64,000 nucleotides of DNA from Luteibacter anthropi (GCF_011759365.1 NZ_JAARLZ010000013.1:62001-126000), one strand, 5' to 3'; counted from the first letter of the stretch, positions 26,317-36,477 are shown. A program made the numbers and translations. The notes: generated from the sequence alone by a model not told the origin.

Positions 26317-27687
26317 ATGAGTGTTCATGACAGCATCCTCGAACTGATCGGCCGCACCCCCATGGTGCGCGCACAGCGCCTGGATGCCGGCTGTTGCGAA
26401 CTGTTCCTGAAACTGGAAAGCGCCAACCCCGGCGGTTCGGTGAAGGATCGCATCGGCATGTCGATGATCGAGGGCGCCGAGCGCGCCGGGAAGATCAAGC
26501 CGGGCGATACGCTGGTTGAAGGCACCGCCGGCAACACGGGCCTGGGCCTGGCGCTGGTCGCGCAGCAGAAGGGCTATCGCCTGATCCTCGTCGTGCCCGA
26601 CAAGATGAGCCGCGAGAAGATCTTCAACCTCAAGGCCATGGGTGCCGAGGTGGTGCTCACGCGTTCGGACGTAGCCAAGGGCCACCCCGAGTATTACCAG
26701 GACATGGCCGAGCGCATCGCGCGTGAGACGCCAGGTGCTTATTTCATCAACCAGTTCGGCAACCCGGACAATCCGCTGGCGCACGTGCAGACCACCGGCC
26801 CGGAAATCCTCGAACAGCTCGATGGCAAGGTCGATGCCATCGTGGTCGGCTGCGGTTCTTCCGGCACGATGAGCGGCCTCACCGCTTACCTGAAAGAGCA
26901 CTCCCCGAACACCGAAATCGTGCTGGCCGATCCGGTCGGCTCGATCCTTGCGCAGTACATCAACGAGGGCATCCTGTCCGAGAAGTCGGGCAGCTGGATG
27001 GTCGAAGGCATCGGTGAGGATTTCCTGCCGTCGATCAGCGATTTCTCCCTGGTGAAAAAGGCCTATGCCATCACCGACAAGGAGAGCTTCATGGCGGCGC
27101 GCGAGCTGCTCGGCAAGGAAGGCGTGCTGGGTGGTTCGTCCACGGGTACGCTGCTTGCCGCCGCACTCAAGTACTGCAAGGAGCAGACGACGCCCAAGCG
27201 CGTGGTGACGCTGGTCTGCGACACGGGCAACAAGTACCTGTCGAAGATGTACAACGACTACTGGATGCTCGACAACGGCTTCCTGGAACGCGAGCGCTAT
27301 GGTGATCTGCGCGACCTGATCCTGCGCCCCTACGCGCAGCGCGACACCGTGGTGGTGAAGCCGGACGACCTGCTCGTCACGGCATACAACCGCATGAAGC
27401 TTTATGACGTCTCGCAGCTCCCGGTAGTCGATGGCGATCGCATCGTCGGCATCCTCGATGAATCCGACGTGCTCTTGCACGTGCATGCCGATGAATCGAA
27501 ATTCCGCGATCCGGTCTCCACGGCCATGATCGCCTCGCCTGAAATGCTCCAGGTGACCGCCCCCATCGAAGCGCTCCTGCCGGTGTTCGAAAAGGGTCAC
27601 GTGGCCATCGTTGTTGATGGCGAGCAGTTCCTCGGCCTCATTACCCGCATCGATCTGCTCAATTACCTGCGCCGCAAGGTCAACTAA
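26317..27687 (+). CDS. cbs: cystathionine beta-synthase with CBS-domain pair
   Basis: This PLP enzyme condenses serine (or acetylserine) with homocysteine to cystathionine. The 456-residue protein has the PLP lysine K43 in GGSVKDRIG, the phosphate-cradle region GTAGNTGLGLA and the GCGSSGTMSG loop. A C-terminal pair of CBS modules (about residues 335-456: VKPDDLLVTAYNRM..., ASPEMLQVTAPIEAL...) is the likely regulatory part. The start chosen has GGAG at spacing 6. It forms a reverse-transsulfuration pair with the gamma-lyase-type gene at 36507; glmS, xanA and the rml genes lie between them. Confidence 0.93.
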   Translation: MSVHDSILELIGRTPMVRAQRLDAGCCELFLKLESANPGGSVKDRIGMSMIEGAERAGKIKPGDTLVEGTAGNTGLGLALVAQQKGYRLILVVPDKMSREKIFNLKAMGAEVVLTRSDVAKGHPEYYQDMAERIARETPGAYFINQFGNPDNPLAHVQTTGPEILEQLDGKVDAIVVGCGSSGTMSGLTAYLKEHSPNTEIVLADPVGSILAQYINEGILSEKSGSWMVEGIGEDFLPSISDFSLVKKAYAITDKESFMAARELLGKEGVLGGSSTGTLLAAALKYCKEQTTPKRVVTLVCDTGNKYLSKMYNDYWMLDNGFLERERYGDLRDLILRPYAQRDTVVVKPDDLLVTAYNRMKLYDVSQLPVVDGDRIVGILDESDVLLHVHADESKFRDPVSTAMIASPEMLQVTAPIEALLPVFEKGHVAIVVDGEQFLGLITRIDLLNYLRRKVN

Positions 27688-27701
27688 GAAGGATTGCCGC
27701 C

Positions 27702-29531
27702 ATGTGTGGAATCGTTGCCGCCGTCGCCCAGCGCGATATCGCCCCTATCCTCATCGCCGGCCTCAAGGCGCTCGAATACCGCGGCTACGATTCCGCCGGC
27801 ATGGCCATCGCCGATGCCGGACAGATCCGCCGTGTCCGCGCCAAGGGCAAGGTGCGTGAAATGGAAGCGCTGTACGACGCCGATCCGGTTCCTGGTGGTA
27901 CGGGCATCGCCCACACCCGCTGGGCGACGCATGGCGTTCCCAGCGAGGCCAATGCGCATCCACATGTGCAGGGCCGTATCGCGATCGTGCATAACGGCAT
28001 CATCGAGAATCACGCGACGCTGCGTGACTCGCTGAGGGCCAAGGGGCGCACGTTCCATTCGGAAACGGATACCGAAGTCATGGGTGCCGTGATCGACGAG
28101 CATGTGCAGGCAGGCAAGTCGTTGCGCGAGGCGGTCACGGCTGCCGTTCGTGAACTCGAAGGCGCATACGCCATTGCCGTGATGAGCCTGGACGAGCCTG
28201 AGCGTATCGTCGGTGCCCGTCGCGGCTGTCCGCTCCTGGTCGGCATCGGTATCGGTGAGCACTTCCTGGGCTCCGATGCGCAGGCACTCATCAAGGTCAC
28301 CAACCGGATGATGTACCTGGAAGAGGACGACATCGTGGAGATCACCCGCAATGGCGTGGAAGTCTTCGATATCAACGGTACTCCCGTGGACCGCGCTGCG
28401 CATGAAAGCGAAATCAGTGCAGATTCAGTCGAGCGTGGCGAATACCGTCACTACATGCAGAAGGAAATCTTCGAGCAGCCGCGTGCGGTGGCCGATACCC
28501 TGGAAGGCCGCATCGGCCCGCACGGCGTGCTGCCGAACATCTTCGGCATCGACGCCGACCCGATCCTGGACAAGACCCGCGGCATCCATATCGTCGCCTG
28601 CGGTACCAGCTATCACGCAGGCATGGTGGCGAAGTACTGGATCGAGGAATTCGCCAGGATTCCGGTCGTCGTTGAGGTAGCGAGCGAGTATCGCTACCGC
28701 GAGGTCGTGGTGCCGGAGAACACGCTCTTCGTCGCGGTGTCGCAGTCCGGCGAGACCGCCGACACCCTGGCTGCCATGCGCGAGTCGCGTCGGCGTGGCT
28801 ATCTTGCCACTTTCGCCATCTGCAACGTTCCTGAGTCGTCCGTCGTGCGCGAGTCCGACCTGCGTCTGATGACCCGTGCGGGCCCCGAGATCGGCGTGGC
28901 ATCCACAAAGGCTTTTACCACGCAGCTCACGGCCTTCGCGTTGCTCGCGCTGGATCTCGGACGCCGCCGTGGCCTGGATCACGCAAAGTACCTGGCACAT
29001 TGCCAGGAACTGCAATCACTGCCGCGCTACATCGAGAATGCGCTGAAGAGTGAAGAGCAGATCCTGAAGATTGCCGATCATTTCATCACCAAGGCCCACG
29101 CGCTGTTCCTGGGTCGTGGTGCGCAGTATCCGGTTGCCCTGGAAGGCTCCCTCAAGCTGAAGGAGATTTCCTATATTCATGCAGAGGCGTATCCGGCTGG
29201 CGAGCTCAAGCACGGCCCCCTGGCACTCGTCGACGAGAACATGCCCATCGTGGCGGTAGCCCCCAACGGCCCCCTGCTGGACAAGCTGAAGTCCAACCTG
29301 CAGGAAGTGCGCGCGCGTGGCGGCGAACTGGTGGTGTTTGCGGACGAGCGCGCCGAAATGGACGACGGCACGCAGCACGTGGCCATGGTGCGGGTCGATG
29401 GTGGCGGTGACCTCATCGCGCCGGCTGTTTTCACCGTACCGATGCAACTGCTTGCCTATCACGTGGCCGTGCAGCGCGGCACCGACGTCGACCAGCCCCG
29501 AAACCTGGCCAAATCGGTGACGGTCGAATAA
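27702..29531 (+). CDS. glmS: glutamine-fructose-6-phosphate aminotransferase (isomerising)
   Basis: It makes glucosamine 6-phosphate from fructose 6-phosphate and glutamine, the entry to UDP-GlcNAc for peptidoglycan and LPS. The 609-residue protein begins MCGIVAAVAQRD with the glutaminase nucleophile Cys at position 2. TRWATHGVPSEANAHPH and VHNGIIEN follow in the glutaminase domain. Two SIS domains carry GTSYHAGMV and VSQSGETADT, then the invariant tail DQPRNLAKSVTVE. It starts 14 nt after cbs. No glmS ribozyme-like sequence is possible in so short a gap. Confidence 0.97.
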   Translation: MCGIVAAVAQRDIAPILIAGLKALEYRGYDSAGMAIADAGQIRRVRAKGKVREMEALYDADPVPGGTGIAHTRWATHGVPSEANAHPHVQGRIAIVHNGIIENHATLRDSLRAKGRTFHSETDTEVMGAVIDEHVQAGKSLREAVTAAVRELEGAYAIAVMSLDEPERIVGARRGCPLLVGIGIGEHFLGSDAQALIKVTNRMMYLEEDDIVEITRNGVEVFDINGTPVDRAAHESEISADSVERGEYRHYMQKEIFEQPRAVADTLEGRIGPHGVLPNIFGIDADPILDKTRGIHIVACGTSYHAGMVAKYWIEEFARIPVVVEVASEYRYREVVVPENTLFVAVSQSGETADTLAAMRESRRRGYLATFAICNVPESSVVRESDLRLMTRAGPEIGVASTKAFTTQLTAFALLALDLGRRRGLDHAKYLAHCQELQSLPRYIENALKSEEQILKIADHFITKAHALFLGRGAQYPVALEGSLKLKEISYIHAEAYPAGELKHGPLALVDENMPIVAVAPNGPLLDKLKSNLQEVRARGGELVVFADERAEMDDGTQHVAMVRVDGGGDLIAPAVFTVPMQLLAYHVAVQRGTDVDQPRNLAKSVTVE

Positions 29532-29613
29532 CCGGTCGCCCGGGACACTCCTGCCGAGTTGAGTCCTGCTTGCGTCCGGACCAGAATGGCGGTTTTTCCA
29601 AGGAAAGACCGCC

Positions 29614-30957
29614 ATGAATTGCTTCAAGGCCTATGACATCCGTGGCCGCGTCCCGGATGAGCTGAACGAAGACATCGCCTATCGGCTCGGAAGAGCGTTC
29701 GCCCGGACGGTGGGCGAGGGGGCGGTCGTGGTGGGATTCGACATTCGTCGCGACAGCCCCGCCTTTGCCGCCGCGGTGATCCGTGGCCTGAATGACGAAG
29801 GCCGCGATGCCATCGACATCGGCCTGTGCGGCACGGAAGAGGTGTACTTCCAGACGTTCCATCGTCAGGTGGCTGGTGGCGTCATGGTCACCGCCAGCCA
29901 TAACCCCATCGATTACAACGGTATGAAGCTGGTCCGCGAGGGCTCGCGTCCGATCAGCGGTGATACGGGATTGCGCGATATCGAGCGACTGGTGGAAGAG
30001 AACACCTTTGGCGAGCCGGCGGGCACACGTGGTCAGGTGCTGCATGATCACGACAAGTCGGCATACATCAGCCACCTGCTTGGCTACATCGATCCACAGG
30101 CATTTCGTTCACTGAAGGTGGTGGTCAATGCGGGCAACGGTGGGGCGGGTGCCATCGTCGATCTGCTAAGCGCGCATCTTCCGTTGGAATTCATCCGGAT
30201 CAACCATGAGCCGGATGGAAGCTTCCCCAATGGCATCCCCAATCCATTGTTGCCTGAGAATCGTGCTGCAACGGCAGACGCGGTCAAATCCCATGGCGCC
30301 GATTTCGGCATTGCCTGGGATGGCGATTTCGATCGCTGCTTCCTGTTCGACGCGGAAGGCCAGTTCATCGAGGGCTACTACATCGTAGGGTTGCTGGCGG
30401 CCCAGCTGTTGGAGACGCACCCCGGCGCCAAAGTCATCCACGATCCGCGCCTCACCTGGAACACCATCGACATGGTGGAAAAGGCGGGGGGGCTGCCGAT
30501 CCAGAGCAAGACAGGCCACGCCTTCATCAAGGAGCGCATGCGGGCCGAGGACGCCATCTACGGTGGCGAAATGAGCGCGCACCATTATTTCCGTGATTTC
30601 GCCTATTGCGACTCCGGCATGATTCCCTGGTTGCTCGTGGCCGAGCGGATCTGCAAGACGGGGCTCAGTCTGGCTGACATGCTGTCCGAGCGGATGGCGG
30701 CCTATCCGTGCAGCGGCGAGATCAACTTCGTGGTGAGCGATGCTCGCGCCGCGGTCGAGCGGGTCCTGGCTTTCTATGAGCAGGACAACCCCGCGCTGGA
30801 GCGGGTGGATGGTGTGAGCGCCGACTTCGGCGCCTGGCGCTTCAACCTCCGGTCGTCCAATACGGAGCCTTTGTTGAGACTCAACGTCGAGGCGAGGGGC
30901 GATACCCTGCTGATGGAACAAAAAACGAAGGAAATTTCGGAGCTTATTGAGAAATAA
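29614..30957 (+). CDS. xanA: phosphomannomutase/phosphoglucomutase (XanA type)
   Basis: It interconverts hexose 6- and 1-phosphates (mannose and probably glucose), feeding GDP-mannose and dTDP-/UDP-glucose. The 447-residue sequence opens [17 protein letters not shown]. The phosphoserine is S95 in [16 protein letters not shown], the metal loop is WDGDFDRCF, the sugar-binding loop is [10 protein letters not shown], and the phosphate-binding loop is [15 protein letters not shown]. Overall it resembles Xanthomonas XanA closely. The downstream divergent xanB and rml genes use its products. Confidence 0.92.
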   Translation: MNCFKAYDIRGRVPDELNEDIAYRLGRAFARTVGEGAVVVGFDIRRDSPAFAAAVIRGLNDEGRDAIDIGLCGTEEVYFQTFHRQVAGGVMVTASHNPIDYNGMKLVREGSRPISGDTGLRDIERLVEENTFGEPAGTRGQVLHDHDKSAYISHLLGYIDPQAFRSLKVVVNAGNGGAGAIVDLLSAHLPLEFIRINHEPDGSFPNGIPNPLLPENRAATADAVKSHGADFGIAWDGDFDRCFLFDAEGQFIEGYYIVGLLAAQLLETHPGAKVIHDPRLTWNTIDMVEKAGGLPIQSKTGHAFIKERMRAEDAIYGGEMSAHHYFRDFAYCDSGMIPWLLVAERICKTGLSLADMLSERMAAYPCSGEINFVVSDARAAVERVLAFYEQDNPALERVDGVSADFGAWRFNLRSSNTEPLLRLNVEARGDTLLMEQKTKEISELIEK

Positions 30958-31055
30958 CGACGAAATTGCATGACGTTTTTCGCCGTAGATGACCGCATGA
31001 TGACCGAAATTTTACGGCCTGTATGGCAAATACGGCAAAAAATCGCTTTACCATT

Positions 31056-31116
31056 CCTGCCCTGTAGTGTGATCATTGTCACAAGCATTGTCACAACAAT
31101 GTTCATACAGGGCAGG
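31056..31116. promoter_or_regulatory. nested inverted and direct repeats, operator candidate
   Basis: CCTGCCCTGTA (31056-31066) and TACAGGGCAGG (31106-31116) are a perfect 11-bp inverted repeat 39 bp apart. Inside lie two tandem copies of CATTGTCACAA (31074-31084, 31086-31096), 12 bp in phase. The second is also half of an inverted repeat CATTGT/ACAATG (31086-31101). The arrangement suggests a protein-binding region before a small frame at 31121. Confidence 0.4.
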
Positions 31117-31120
31117 GATA

Positions 31121-31369
31121 GTGAACATAGAAGTGAAACACTGGAGGCCGACAGGCCGCCTTTCGGACTCGTTTGTCCGCGGGCTTATTGAACTACGGGA
31201 CGATCTGGACGCTGCCCGCAAGCGCCGCGAGATGCGGGCGGTTGCGTCGTCGGCATTGAATTGTTCTATCGTACCGTTTGGCGCCACGCCCCGTTCCAGA
31301 ACTCAGTTCGTCAGCGCTTACGAGCCGGCTGCCATGTCGGCGGGTGACCGACGCCAGGCCAAGGGCTGA
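31121..31369 (+). CDS. possible small protein, unknown
   Basis: An 82-codon frame starts with GTG (NIEVKHWRPTGRLSD...). LIELRDDLDAARKRREMRAVA is a convincing amphipathic helix; the rest is unremarkable. An AGGGA lies only 2 nt from the start, which is too close. The frame sits between a striking repeat cluster and a strong terminator, which is the main reason to list it. The remaining sequence from 30958 to 31467 holds no other gene. Confidence 0.35.
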   Translation: MNIEVKHWRPTGRLSDSFVRGLIELRDDLDAARKRREMRAVASSALNCSIVPFGATPRSRTQFVSAYEPAAMSAGDRRQAKG

Positions 31370-31415
31370 TCCAGTTCCTGGATTGAGTGCGACGCATACA
31401 GGTAGAAAAGCACGC

Positions 31416-31453
31416 ATAAAAAAACCGGGAGCCGCGGCTCCCGGTTTTTTTAT
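31416..31453. terminator. bidirectional intrinsic terminator
   Basis: A near-perfect palindrome: ATAAAAAAACCGGGAGCC then GGCTCCCGGTTTTTTTAT. It serves the small frame to the left and xanB to the right. Confidence 0.93.
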
Positions 31454-31467
31454 GCCCGACTGTCGGC

Positions 31468-32892
31468 TCAGCCTACGGTGCCGGCACGGCCATAGACGTC
31501 ATCGAAGCGGACAATATCGTCCTCTCCCAGATAGCTTCCGGATTGAACTTCAATGAGTTCCACCGGCACCTTGCCCGGGTTGCGCAGACGGTGTTTGCTA
31601 CCCAGCGGCAGATAGGTACTCTGGTTTTCCGCGAGCAGGAACACCTTGTCGTCGCACGTGACCTCTGCCACGCCCTTGACGACGATCCAGTGTTCGGCGC
31701 GGTGATGATGCATCTGCAGGCTGAGTGCGGCACCGGGCTTCACGACAATACGCTTTACCTGGAACCGGTCGCCGTTTTCGAGGGAGTCGTACATGCCCCA
31801 CGGGCGCCGAACGACGCGGTGCAGATCGTGTTCGGTGCGACCGGCGGCCTTCAGTTCCTCGACGACGCGTTTTACGTCCTGGGACGCATCGCGACGGGCC
31901 ACCAGGGTGGCGTCCGGCGTGGTGACGACGACCACGTCGTCCAGGCCGACGGTGGCGATCAGGTGGCGATCATGCGAGCGGATGAAGGAGCCTTTCGTGT
32001 CGATCGTGATGACATCGCCTTCAGCATGGTTGCCGTGGGCATCCTTGCCGGCAGCCATCCACAGGGCGTCCCAGGAGCCGATGTCGCTCCAGCCGCAGCT
32101 GACCGGCACCACGGCGGCCTGGGAGGTCTTTTCCATCACGGCGTAGTCGATGGAGTCGCTGGGTGAAGCGGCGAACGACTCGCCATCCAGCCGGACGAAA
32201 TCCAGATCGACGTTGGCTTTTGCGTACGACGCCCGCGCAGCATCGAGCATGGCGGGAGCATGGATACCCAGCTCTTCGAGATAGCGTGCGGCCCGGAACA
32301 GGAACATGCCGGAGTTCCAGTCATATTCGCCGCTGCGCACATACTCTTCTGCCGTGGCAAGCACCGGCTTTTCAACGAACTGGCTGACCTTGAACGAGCT
32401 TCCATCCAGGCCTTCGCCGCGGCGGATGTAGCCGAAGCCGGTTTCAGCGCGATCAGGGCGGATGCCGAAGGTTACCAGCCAGCCGGCTTCCGCCGAGGCA
32501 CGGGCCTTGGCCACGGCTTCCGAGAACGATGCGTCATCGCCCACCAGGTGATCGGCCGGCAGCACGAGAATCAAGGCATCGGGCGACTTTTCGAGTGCCC
32601 GCAGGGCGCCCACGGCGATGGCCGGGGCGGTGTTGCGAGCCATCGGCTCCAGCAGGATGCTGGCGCCGTCGACCTTCAATTCCTGCAATTGCTCGGCAGC
32701 CAGGAAGCGGTGGTCATCACTGGCCACCACGATCGGCGCTCCGGTGTCCGGCAGCTTGCTGGCACGGGTCACGGTCTGCTGGAAGAGGGTTTCGGTCCCG
32801 GCGAGCGACAGGAACTGCTTGGGCAGATTGCGGCGCGAAATGGGCCACAGGCGCGTGCCGCTACCGCCGCTGAGAATAAGGGGAATGAGCAT
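31468..32892 (-). CDS. xanB: mannose-1-phosphate guanylyltransferase / mannose-6-phosphate isomerase (XanB type)
   Basis: This bifunctional enzyme supplies GDP-mannose. The 474-residue protein starts MLIPLILSGGSGTRLWPISR, the nucleotidyltransferase signature with the following PKQFL. The C-terminal ~120 residues form the isomerase cupin (LSLQMHHHRAEHWIVVKGVAEV...STYLPLGSKHRLRNPG). It is the last gene of the rmlBACD-xanB operon, 6 nt after rmlD. It should work with XanA. Confidence 0.94.
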   Translation of the reverse strand: MLIPLILSGGSGTRLWPISRRNLPKQFLSLAGTETLFQQTVTRASKLPDTGAPIVVASDDHRFLAAEQLQELKVDGASILLEPMARNTAPAIAVGALRALEKSPDALILVLPADHLVGDDASFSEAVAKARASAEAGWLVTFGIRPDRAETGFGYIRRGEGLDGSSFKVSQFVEKPVLATAEEYVRSGEYDWNSGMFLFRAARYLEELGIHAPAMLDAARASYAKANVDLDFVRLDGESFAASPSDSIDYAVMEKTSQAAVVPVSCGWSDIGSWDALWMAAGKDAHGNHAEGDVITIDTKGSFIRSHDRHLIATVGLDDVVVVTTPDATLVARRDASQDVKRVVEELKAAGRTEHDLHRVVRRPWGMYDSLENGDRFQVKRIVVKPGAALSLQMHHHRAEHWIVVKGVAEVTCDDKVFLLAENQSTYLPLGSKHRLRNPGKVPVELIEVQSGSYLGEDDIVRFDDVYGRAGTVG

Positions 32893-32898
32893 GGGACG

Positions 32899-33834
32899 TT
32901 ATTCCGTGGGTTCGGAAAGGGAGGTCAGGACCTGGTCCAGGCCGGTTTTCCAGTGCGGGATGTCGAATGCAAACGTACGGGCGAAATGGCGAGTATCCAG
33001 CACCGAGTATGCCGGGCGGCGCGCCGGTGTCGGGTAGTCGGCCGTCGTGATGGCAATGACCCGGGGCGTACGGGAAATGAGCTTTCGCTCACTGGCTGCC
33101 GTAAGCAGCGCGTCGGCAAAGCCGTGCCACGTGGTGTCGCCGCCCGCCGTCAGGTGATAGGTGCCTTCAACGGCTTTCCGCACTGGCCCCGCACTGGCAA
33201 GCCAGCGATCGATGGCCACGAGCGAGGCCTCGACGATCAGCCCGGTGTCGGTGGGCGTGCCATGCTGGTCGGCCACGACCCTGATTTCATCCCTTTCCGC
33301 GCCGAGCCGAAGCATCGTGCGAAGGAAGTTCTGGCCGACTGCTGAGTACACCCACGCAGTACGGAAGATGTAATGGGGGGCGTCTGTGGCGCGGAGGGCT
33401 TCTTCACCTGCCAGCTTGCTACGGCCGTAGGCACCTGCAGGGGCCGTTGGTGCGTCTTCAGGGTAGGGCAGGGAGGCCGTGCCGTCGAAAACGTAGTCCG
33501 TCGAATAATGAACGAGCAGGGCACCATGCTCCGCAGCCCAGCGACCCAGGTAGGCCAGGGCAGTGGCGTTCACCATGGCGGCCGCACTCTCTTCCTGCTC
33601 GGCCTTGTCCACGGCGGTATAGGCGGCCGCATTCACGATGACGTGCGGTGCGGTTTCGTCGAGCAGCGCCGCAAGCGCTTCGGGCGCGGACAGGTCCGCC
33701 ACCACGCCGCGGACGCCTTCAGGTGCCTGGCCGTTACGGCTGCCGGCAAACAGCGTACCGCGGCGGCCGAGGCCGCCATGGCTGAGAAACGTGCGTCCGA
33801 GCTGCCCGTGTGCGCCCAGCAACAGGATATTCAA
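32899..33834 (-). CDS. rmlD: dTDP-4-dehydrorhamnose reductase
   Basis: It performs the last step of dTDP-L-rhamnose synthesis, NAD(P)H reduction of the 4-keto group. The 311-residue SDR protein has the nucleotide motif LLLGAHGQLGRTF and the catalytic pair in YGRSKLAGEE (YxxxK). The STDYVFDG segment characteristic of RmlD is also present. It overlaps rmlC by 4 nt (ATGA). Confidence 0.94.
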   Translation of the reverse strand: MNILLLGAHGQLGRTFLSHGGLGRRGTLFAGSRNGQAPEGVRGVVADLSAPEALAALLDETAPHVIVNAAAYTAVDKAEQEESAAAMVNATALAYLGRWAAEHGALLVHYSTDYVFDGTASLPYPEDAPTAPAGAYGRSKLAGEEALRATDAPHYIFRTAWVYSAVGQNFLRTMLRLGAERDEIRVVADQHGTPTDTGLIVEASLVAIDRWLASAGPVRKAVEGTYHLTAGGDTTWHGFADALLTAASERKLISRTPRVIAITTADYPTPARRPAYSVLDTRHFARTFAFDIPHWKTGLDQVLTSLSEPTE

Positions 33835-34388
33835 GGCACGTACTCCGGCAGGCGCCCGGGGGCTACCTCGGATAGCAGGGGAGCCTTGGTGTCTTTCTCC
33901 GAAAGAACCGGATCCGTCACCGGCCAGTCGATGGCCAGTGCCGGATCGTTCCAGCGGACGCCGCCATCGGCTGCCGGAGCGTAGAAGTCAGTGCACTGGT
34001 ACGAGAACGTCGCATGCTCGGAGACGACGCAGAACCCGTGCGCAAAGCCTTCCGGTATCCAGAAGTGCCGGTGGTTCTGCGCGGTGAGCATCACCGCTGC
34101 CCACTGGCCAAAAGTTGGCGAGCCGTGACGGATATCCACGGCGACGTCATAGACCTCGCCTTCGAGCACGCTTACCAGCTTGCCCTGGGGCTGCGGCCAC
34201 TGGTAGTGAAGCCCGCGGAGCACGCCACGGCTCGAACGGGAGACATTCGACTGGACAAAACGGCGGTCGATGCCCGCTTCGCGGAATGCGTTCTCGTTGT
34301 AGCTCTCGTAGAAGAAGCCACGGGAGTCTCCGAACACCCTGGGCTCGATGACCAGGACGCCGGGCAAGGATGTTTCGGTGACCTTCAT
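33831..34388 (-). CDS. rmlC: dTDP-4-dehydrorhamnose 3,5-epimerase
   Basis: This cupin epimerase converts dTDP-4-keto-6-deoxyglucose to the L-lyxo isomer. It has 185 residues with [14 protein letters not shown], the catalytic His in [16 protein letters not shown], and the Asp-containing [28 protein letters not shown] follows. It overlaps both neighbours by 4 nt (ATGA at each junction), so the operon is translationally coupled. Confidence 0.95.
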   Translation of the reverse strand: MKVTETSLPGVLVIEPRVFGDSRGFFYESYNENAFREAGIDRRFVQSNVSRSSRGVLRGLHYQWPQPQGKLVSVLEGEVYDVAVDIRHGSPTFGQWAAVMLTAQNHRHFWIPEGFAHGFCVVSEHATFSYQCTDFYAPAADGGVRWNDPALAIDWPVTDPVLSEKDTKAPLLSEVAPGRLPEYVP

Positions 34389-35269
34389 TTAACCAGACCG
34401 TGCCCGACAAGGTTGTGGAGGTATTCGCCATAACCGGTCTTGGCCAGCGGCTTGGCAAGGGCAAGCACCTGCTCGGCATCGATCCATTTATTGTTGAAGG
34501 CGATTTCTTCCGGGCAGCACACCTTGAGGCCCTGCCGGTTCTCGATCGTCTGGATGTAATTGCCCGCTTCCATCAGCGAGTCGTGCGTACCCGTATCCAG
34601 CCACGCATAACCGCGACCGAGCTGTTCGAGCATGAGCGAGTCGTCCTCGAGGTAGCAGCGGTTGAGGTCGGTGATTTCAAGCTCGCCGCGGGGCGAGGGC
34701 TTGAGTTCGGCGGCGAAGTCGCAGGCACGCTGATCGTAGAAATAGAGACCGGTGACGGCATAGTTCGACTTCGGCTTCGCCGGCTTCTCTTCGAGACCGA
34801 TGACCCGTCCGTCCGTCGCGAATTCCGCCACGCCGTAGCGTTCCGGGTCGCGGACCCAGTAGCCGAAGACCGTGGCACCGTGCTCACGGCTGGCTGCGCG
34901 CTTGAGGCGGTCTGTCAGGCCGACGCCATAGAAGATGTTGTCGCCCAGCACCAGGCAGCTCGGCTTACCGTCGATGAAATCGCGACCGATCAGGAATGCC
35001 TGCGCCAGGCCATCCGGGGAGGGCTGCACGGCGTAGGTGATGTTGATGCCCCACTGGGATCCGTCGCCGAGCAGGCGCTGGAACAGGGCCTGCTCGTGGG
35101 GCGTATTGATGATGAGCACATCACGAATCCCCGCGAGCATCAAGGTTGCCAGCGGGTAGTAGATCATCGGCTTGTCGTACACCGGCAGCAGCTGCTTGCT
35201 GACCGCCTGGGTGATCGGATACAGCCGGGTGCCGGAACCACCGGCCAGGATGATACCCTTGGTGGTCAT
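34385..35269 (-). CDS. rmlA: glucose-1-phosphate thymidylyltransferase
   Basis: It makes dTDP-glucose from dTTP and glucose 1-phosphate. The 294-residue protein begins [20 protein letters not shown] followed by [18 protein letters not shown], the RmlA signature. [10 protein letters not shown] holds the metal-binding Asp. The start is fixed by the ATGA overlap with rmlB. It would draw glucose 1-phosphate from XanA. Confidence 0.96.
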   Translation of the reverse strand: MTTKGIILAGGSGTRLYPITQAVSKQLLPVYDKPMIYYPLATLMLAGIRDVLIINTPHEQALFQRLLGDGSQWGINITYAVQPSPDGLAQAFLIGRDFIDGKPSCLVLGDNIFYGVGLTDRLKRAASREHGATVFGYWVRDPERYGVAEFATDGRVIGLEEKPAKPKSNYAVTGLYFYDQRACDFAAELKPSPRGELEITDLNRCYLEDDSLMLEQLGRGYAWLDTGTHDSLMEAGNYIQTIENRQGLKVCCPEEIAFNNKWIDAEQVLALAKPLAKTGYGEYLHNLVGHGLVK

Positions 35270-36315
35270 GCGCCCAGGCGCTCCATGCGATAGCTGCCGT
35301 CGAGAATCGACCCGACCCACGACTGATTGTCGAGATACCAGTTGACGGTGGCCTCAATACCCGATTCGAAGGTCTGGGTCGGGGTCCAGCCCAGTTCGCC
35401 GGCGAGCTTGCTGGCATCGATGGCGTAACGACGGTCGTGGCCCGGGCGATCGCGCACGAAGGTGATCAGCGATTCGCGAGGCTCGCCGCTAGCCAGCGGC
35501 TGGCGCGCATCAAGCATGCGGCAGATGGTCTTCACCACGTGGATGTTTTCCTGCTCTGCATTGCCGCCCACGTTATAGGTTTCGCCCACCCGGCCGGCCT
35601 CGAGCACCCGGCGGATGGCCGAGCAGTGATCACCCACGAACAGCCAGTCGCGGATGTTCTTGCCGTCGCCGTAGACCGGTAGCGCCTCGCCCTTCAGGGC
35701 TTTCTGGATGGTCAGCGGGATGAGCTTCTCGGGAAACTGATACGGACCATAATTGTTCGAGCAGTTCGTGGTGAGCGTCGGCAGGCCATAGGTATGGTGG
35801 AACGCACGGACCAGATGGTCCGAAGCCGCCTTGCTGGCGGAGTAGGGCGAGTTGGGGGCATACGGCGTGGTTTCCGTGAACATGCCTTCGGCGCCAAGCG
35901 AACCGTAAACCTCATCCGTGGAGACGTGCAGGAAGCGGAAGGCGTCGCGCTCGGTACCTTCGAGGGCGCGCCAGAAATCGCGGGCTTCTTCCAGCAGGCC
36001 GAGCGTGCCGACCACATTGGTCTCGACGAAGGCGGCCGGGCCGTCGATGGAGCGATCGACGTGGGATTCGGCCGCAAAATTGACGATAGCCTGCGGTCGA
36101 TGTTCAGCCAGGAGCTTGCGCACCAGTTCGCGGTCGCCGATGTCGCCCTGAACAAAGGTATGGCGTTCATTGTCGTCAACGGATGCAAGCGTGCCGAGGT
36201 TGCCAGCGTAGGTCAGCTTGTCGAGGTTGACCACGCGAAGGCCGTCGGCAATGGCCTGGAGTACGAAATTCGCACCGATGAAACCGGCGCCGCCCGTTAC
36301 CAACAATGTCTTCAT
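35266..36315 (-). CDS. rmlB: dTDP-glucose 4,6-dehydratase
   Basis: It converts dTDP-glucose to dTDP-4-keto-6-deoxyglucose, the branch point for rhamnose and amino-deoxysugars. The 349 residues show TGGAGFIG (7-14), [12 protein letters not shown] with the catalytic TDE, and [14 protein letters not shown] (YxxxK). An in-frame extension upstream has no ribosome-binding site. It is the first gene of the rml operon and is preceded by a structured leader. Its product should also feed the WecE transaminase encoded near 48 kb. Confidence 0.96.
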   Translation of the reverse strand: MKTLLVTGGAGFIGANFVLQAIADGLRVVNLDKLTYAGNLGTLASVDDNERHTFVQGDIGDRELVRKLLAEHRPQAIVNFAAESHVDRSIDGPAAFVETNVVGTLGLLEEARDFWRALEGTERDAFRFLHVSTDEVYGSLGAEGMFTETTPYAPNSPYSASKAASDHLVRAFHHTYGLPTLTTNCSNNYGPYQFPEKLIPLTIQKALKGEALPVYGDGKNIRDWLFVGDHCSAIRRVLEAGRVGETYNVGGNAEQENIHVVKTICRMLDARQPLASGEPRESLITFVRDRPGHDRRYAIDASKLAGELGWTPTQTFESGIEATVNWYLDNQSWVGSILDGSYRMERLGA

Positions 36316-36327
36316 AAAACCTCTGGT

Positions 36328-36399
36328 CGTCCGTGCTGCTCTTGGCGGGCCCATGCCCGCCCGGAACCGCGTTCATGGCACGGACGGAACGCATTCCGT
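36328..36399 (-). promoter_or_regulatory. structured leader of the rml operon
   Basis: CGTCCGTGC (36328-36336) pairs with GCACGGACG (36378-36386), enclosing a perfect GGCGGGC/GCCCGCC hairpin (36344-36350, 36355-36361). A competing hairpin, ACGGAA/TTCCGT (36384-36389, 36394-36399), shares three bases with the outer stem. This gives two mutually exclusive folds in the 5' leader of rmlB, immediately upstream of its start. Confidence 0.5.
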
Positions 36400-36477
36400 A
36401 TCGTCGTGCCTCTAAACCGCGGAGTGTAAGGCGCCAAGTGTAATATGTAGCGCCGTTTACAAGGGGCGGGGGTTGAA

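Noticed and set aside
30970-31191. A second small frame upstream of the 82-codon frame, spanning the repeat cluster
   Set aside because: It runs through the inverted and direct repeats, has no ribosome-binding site and no coding bias.
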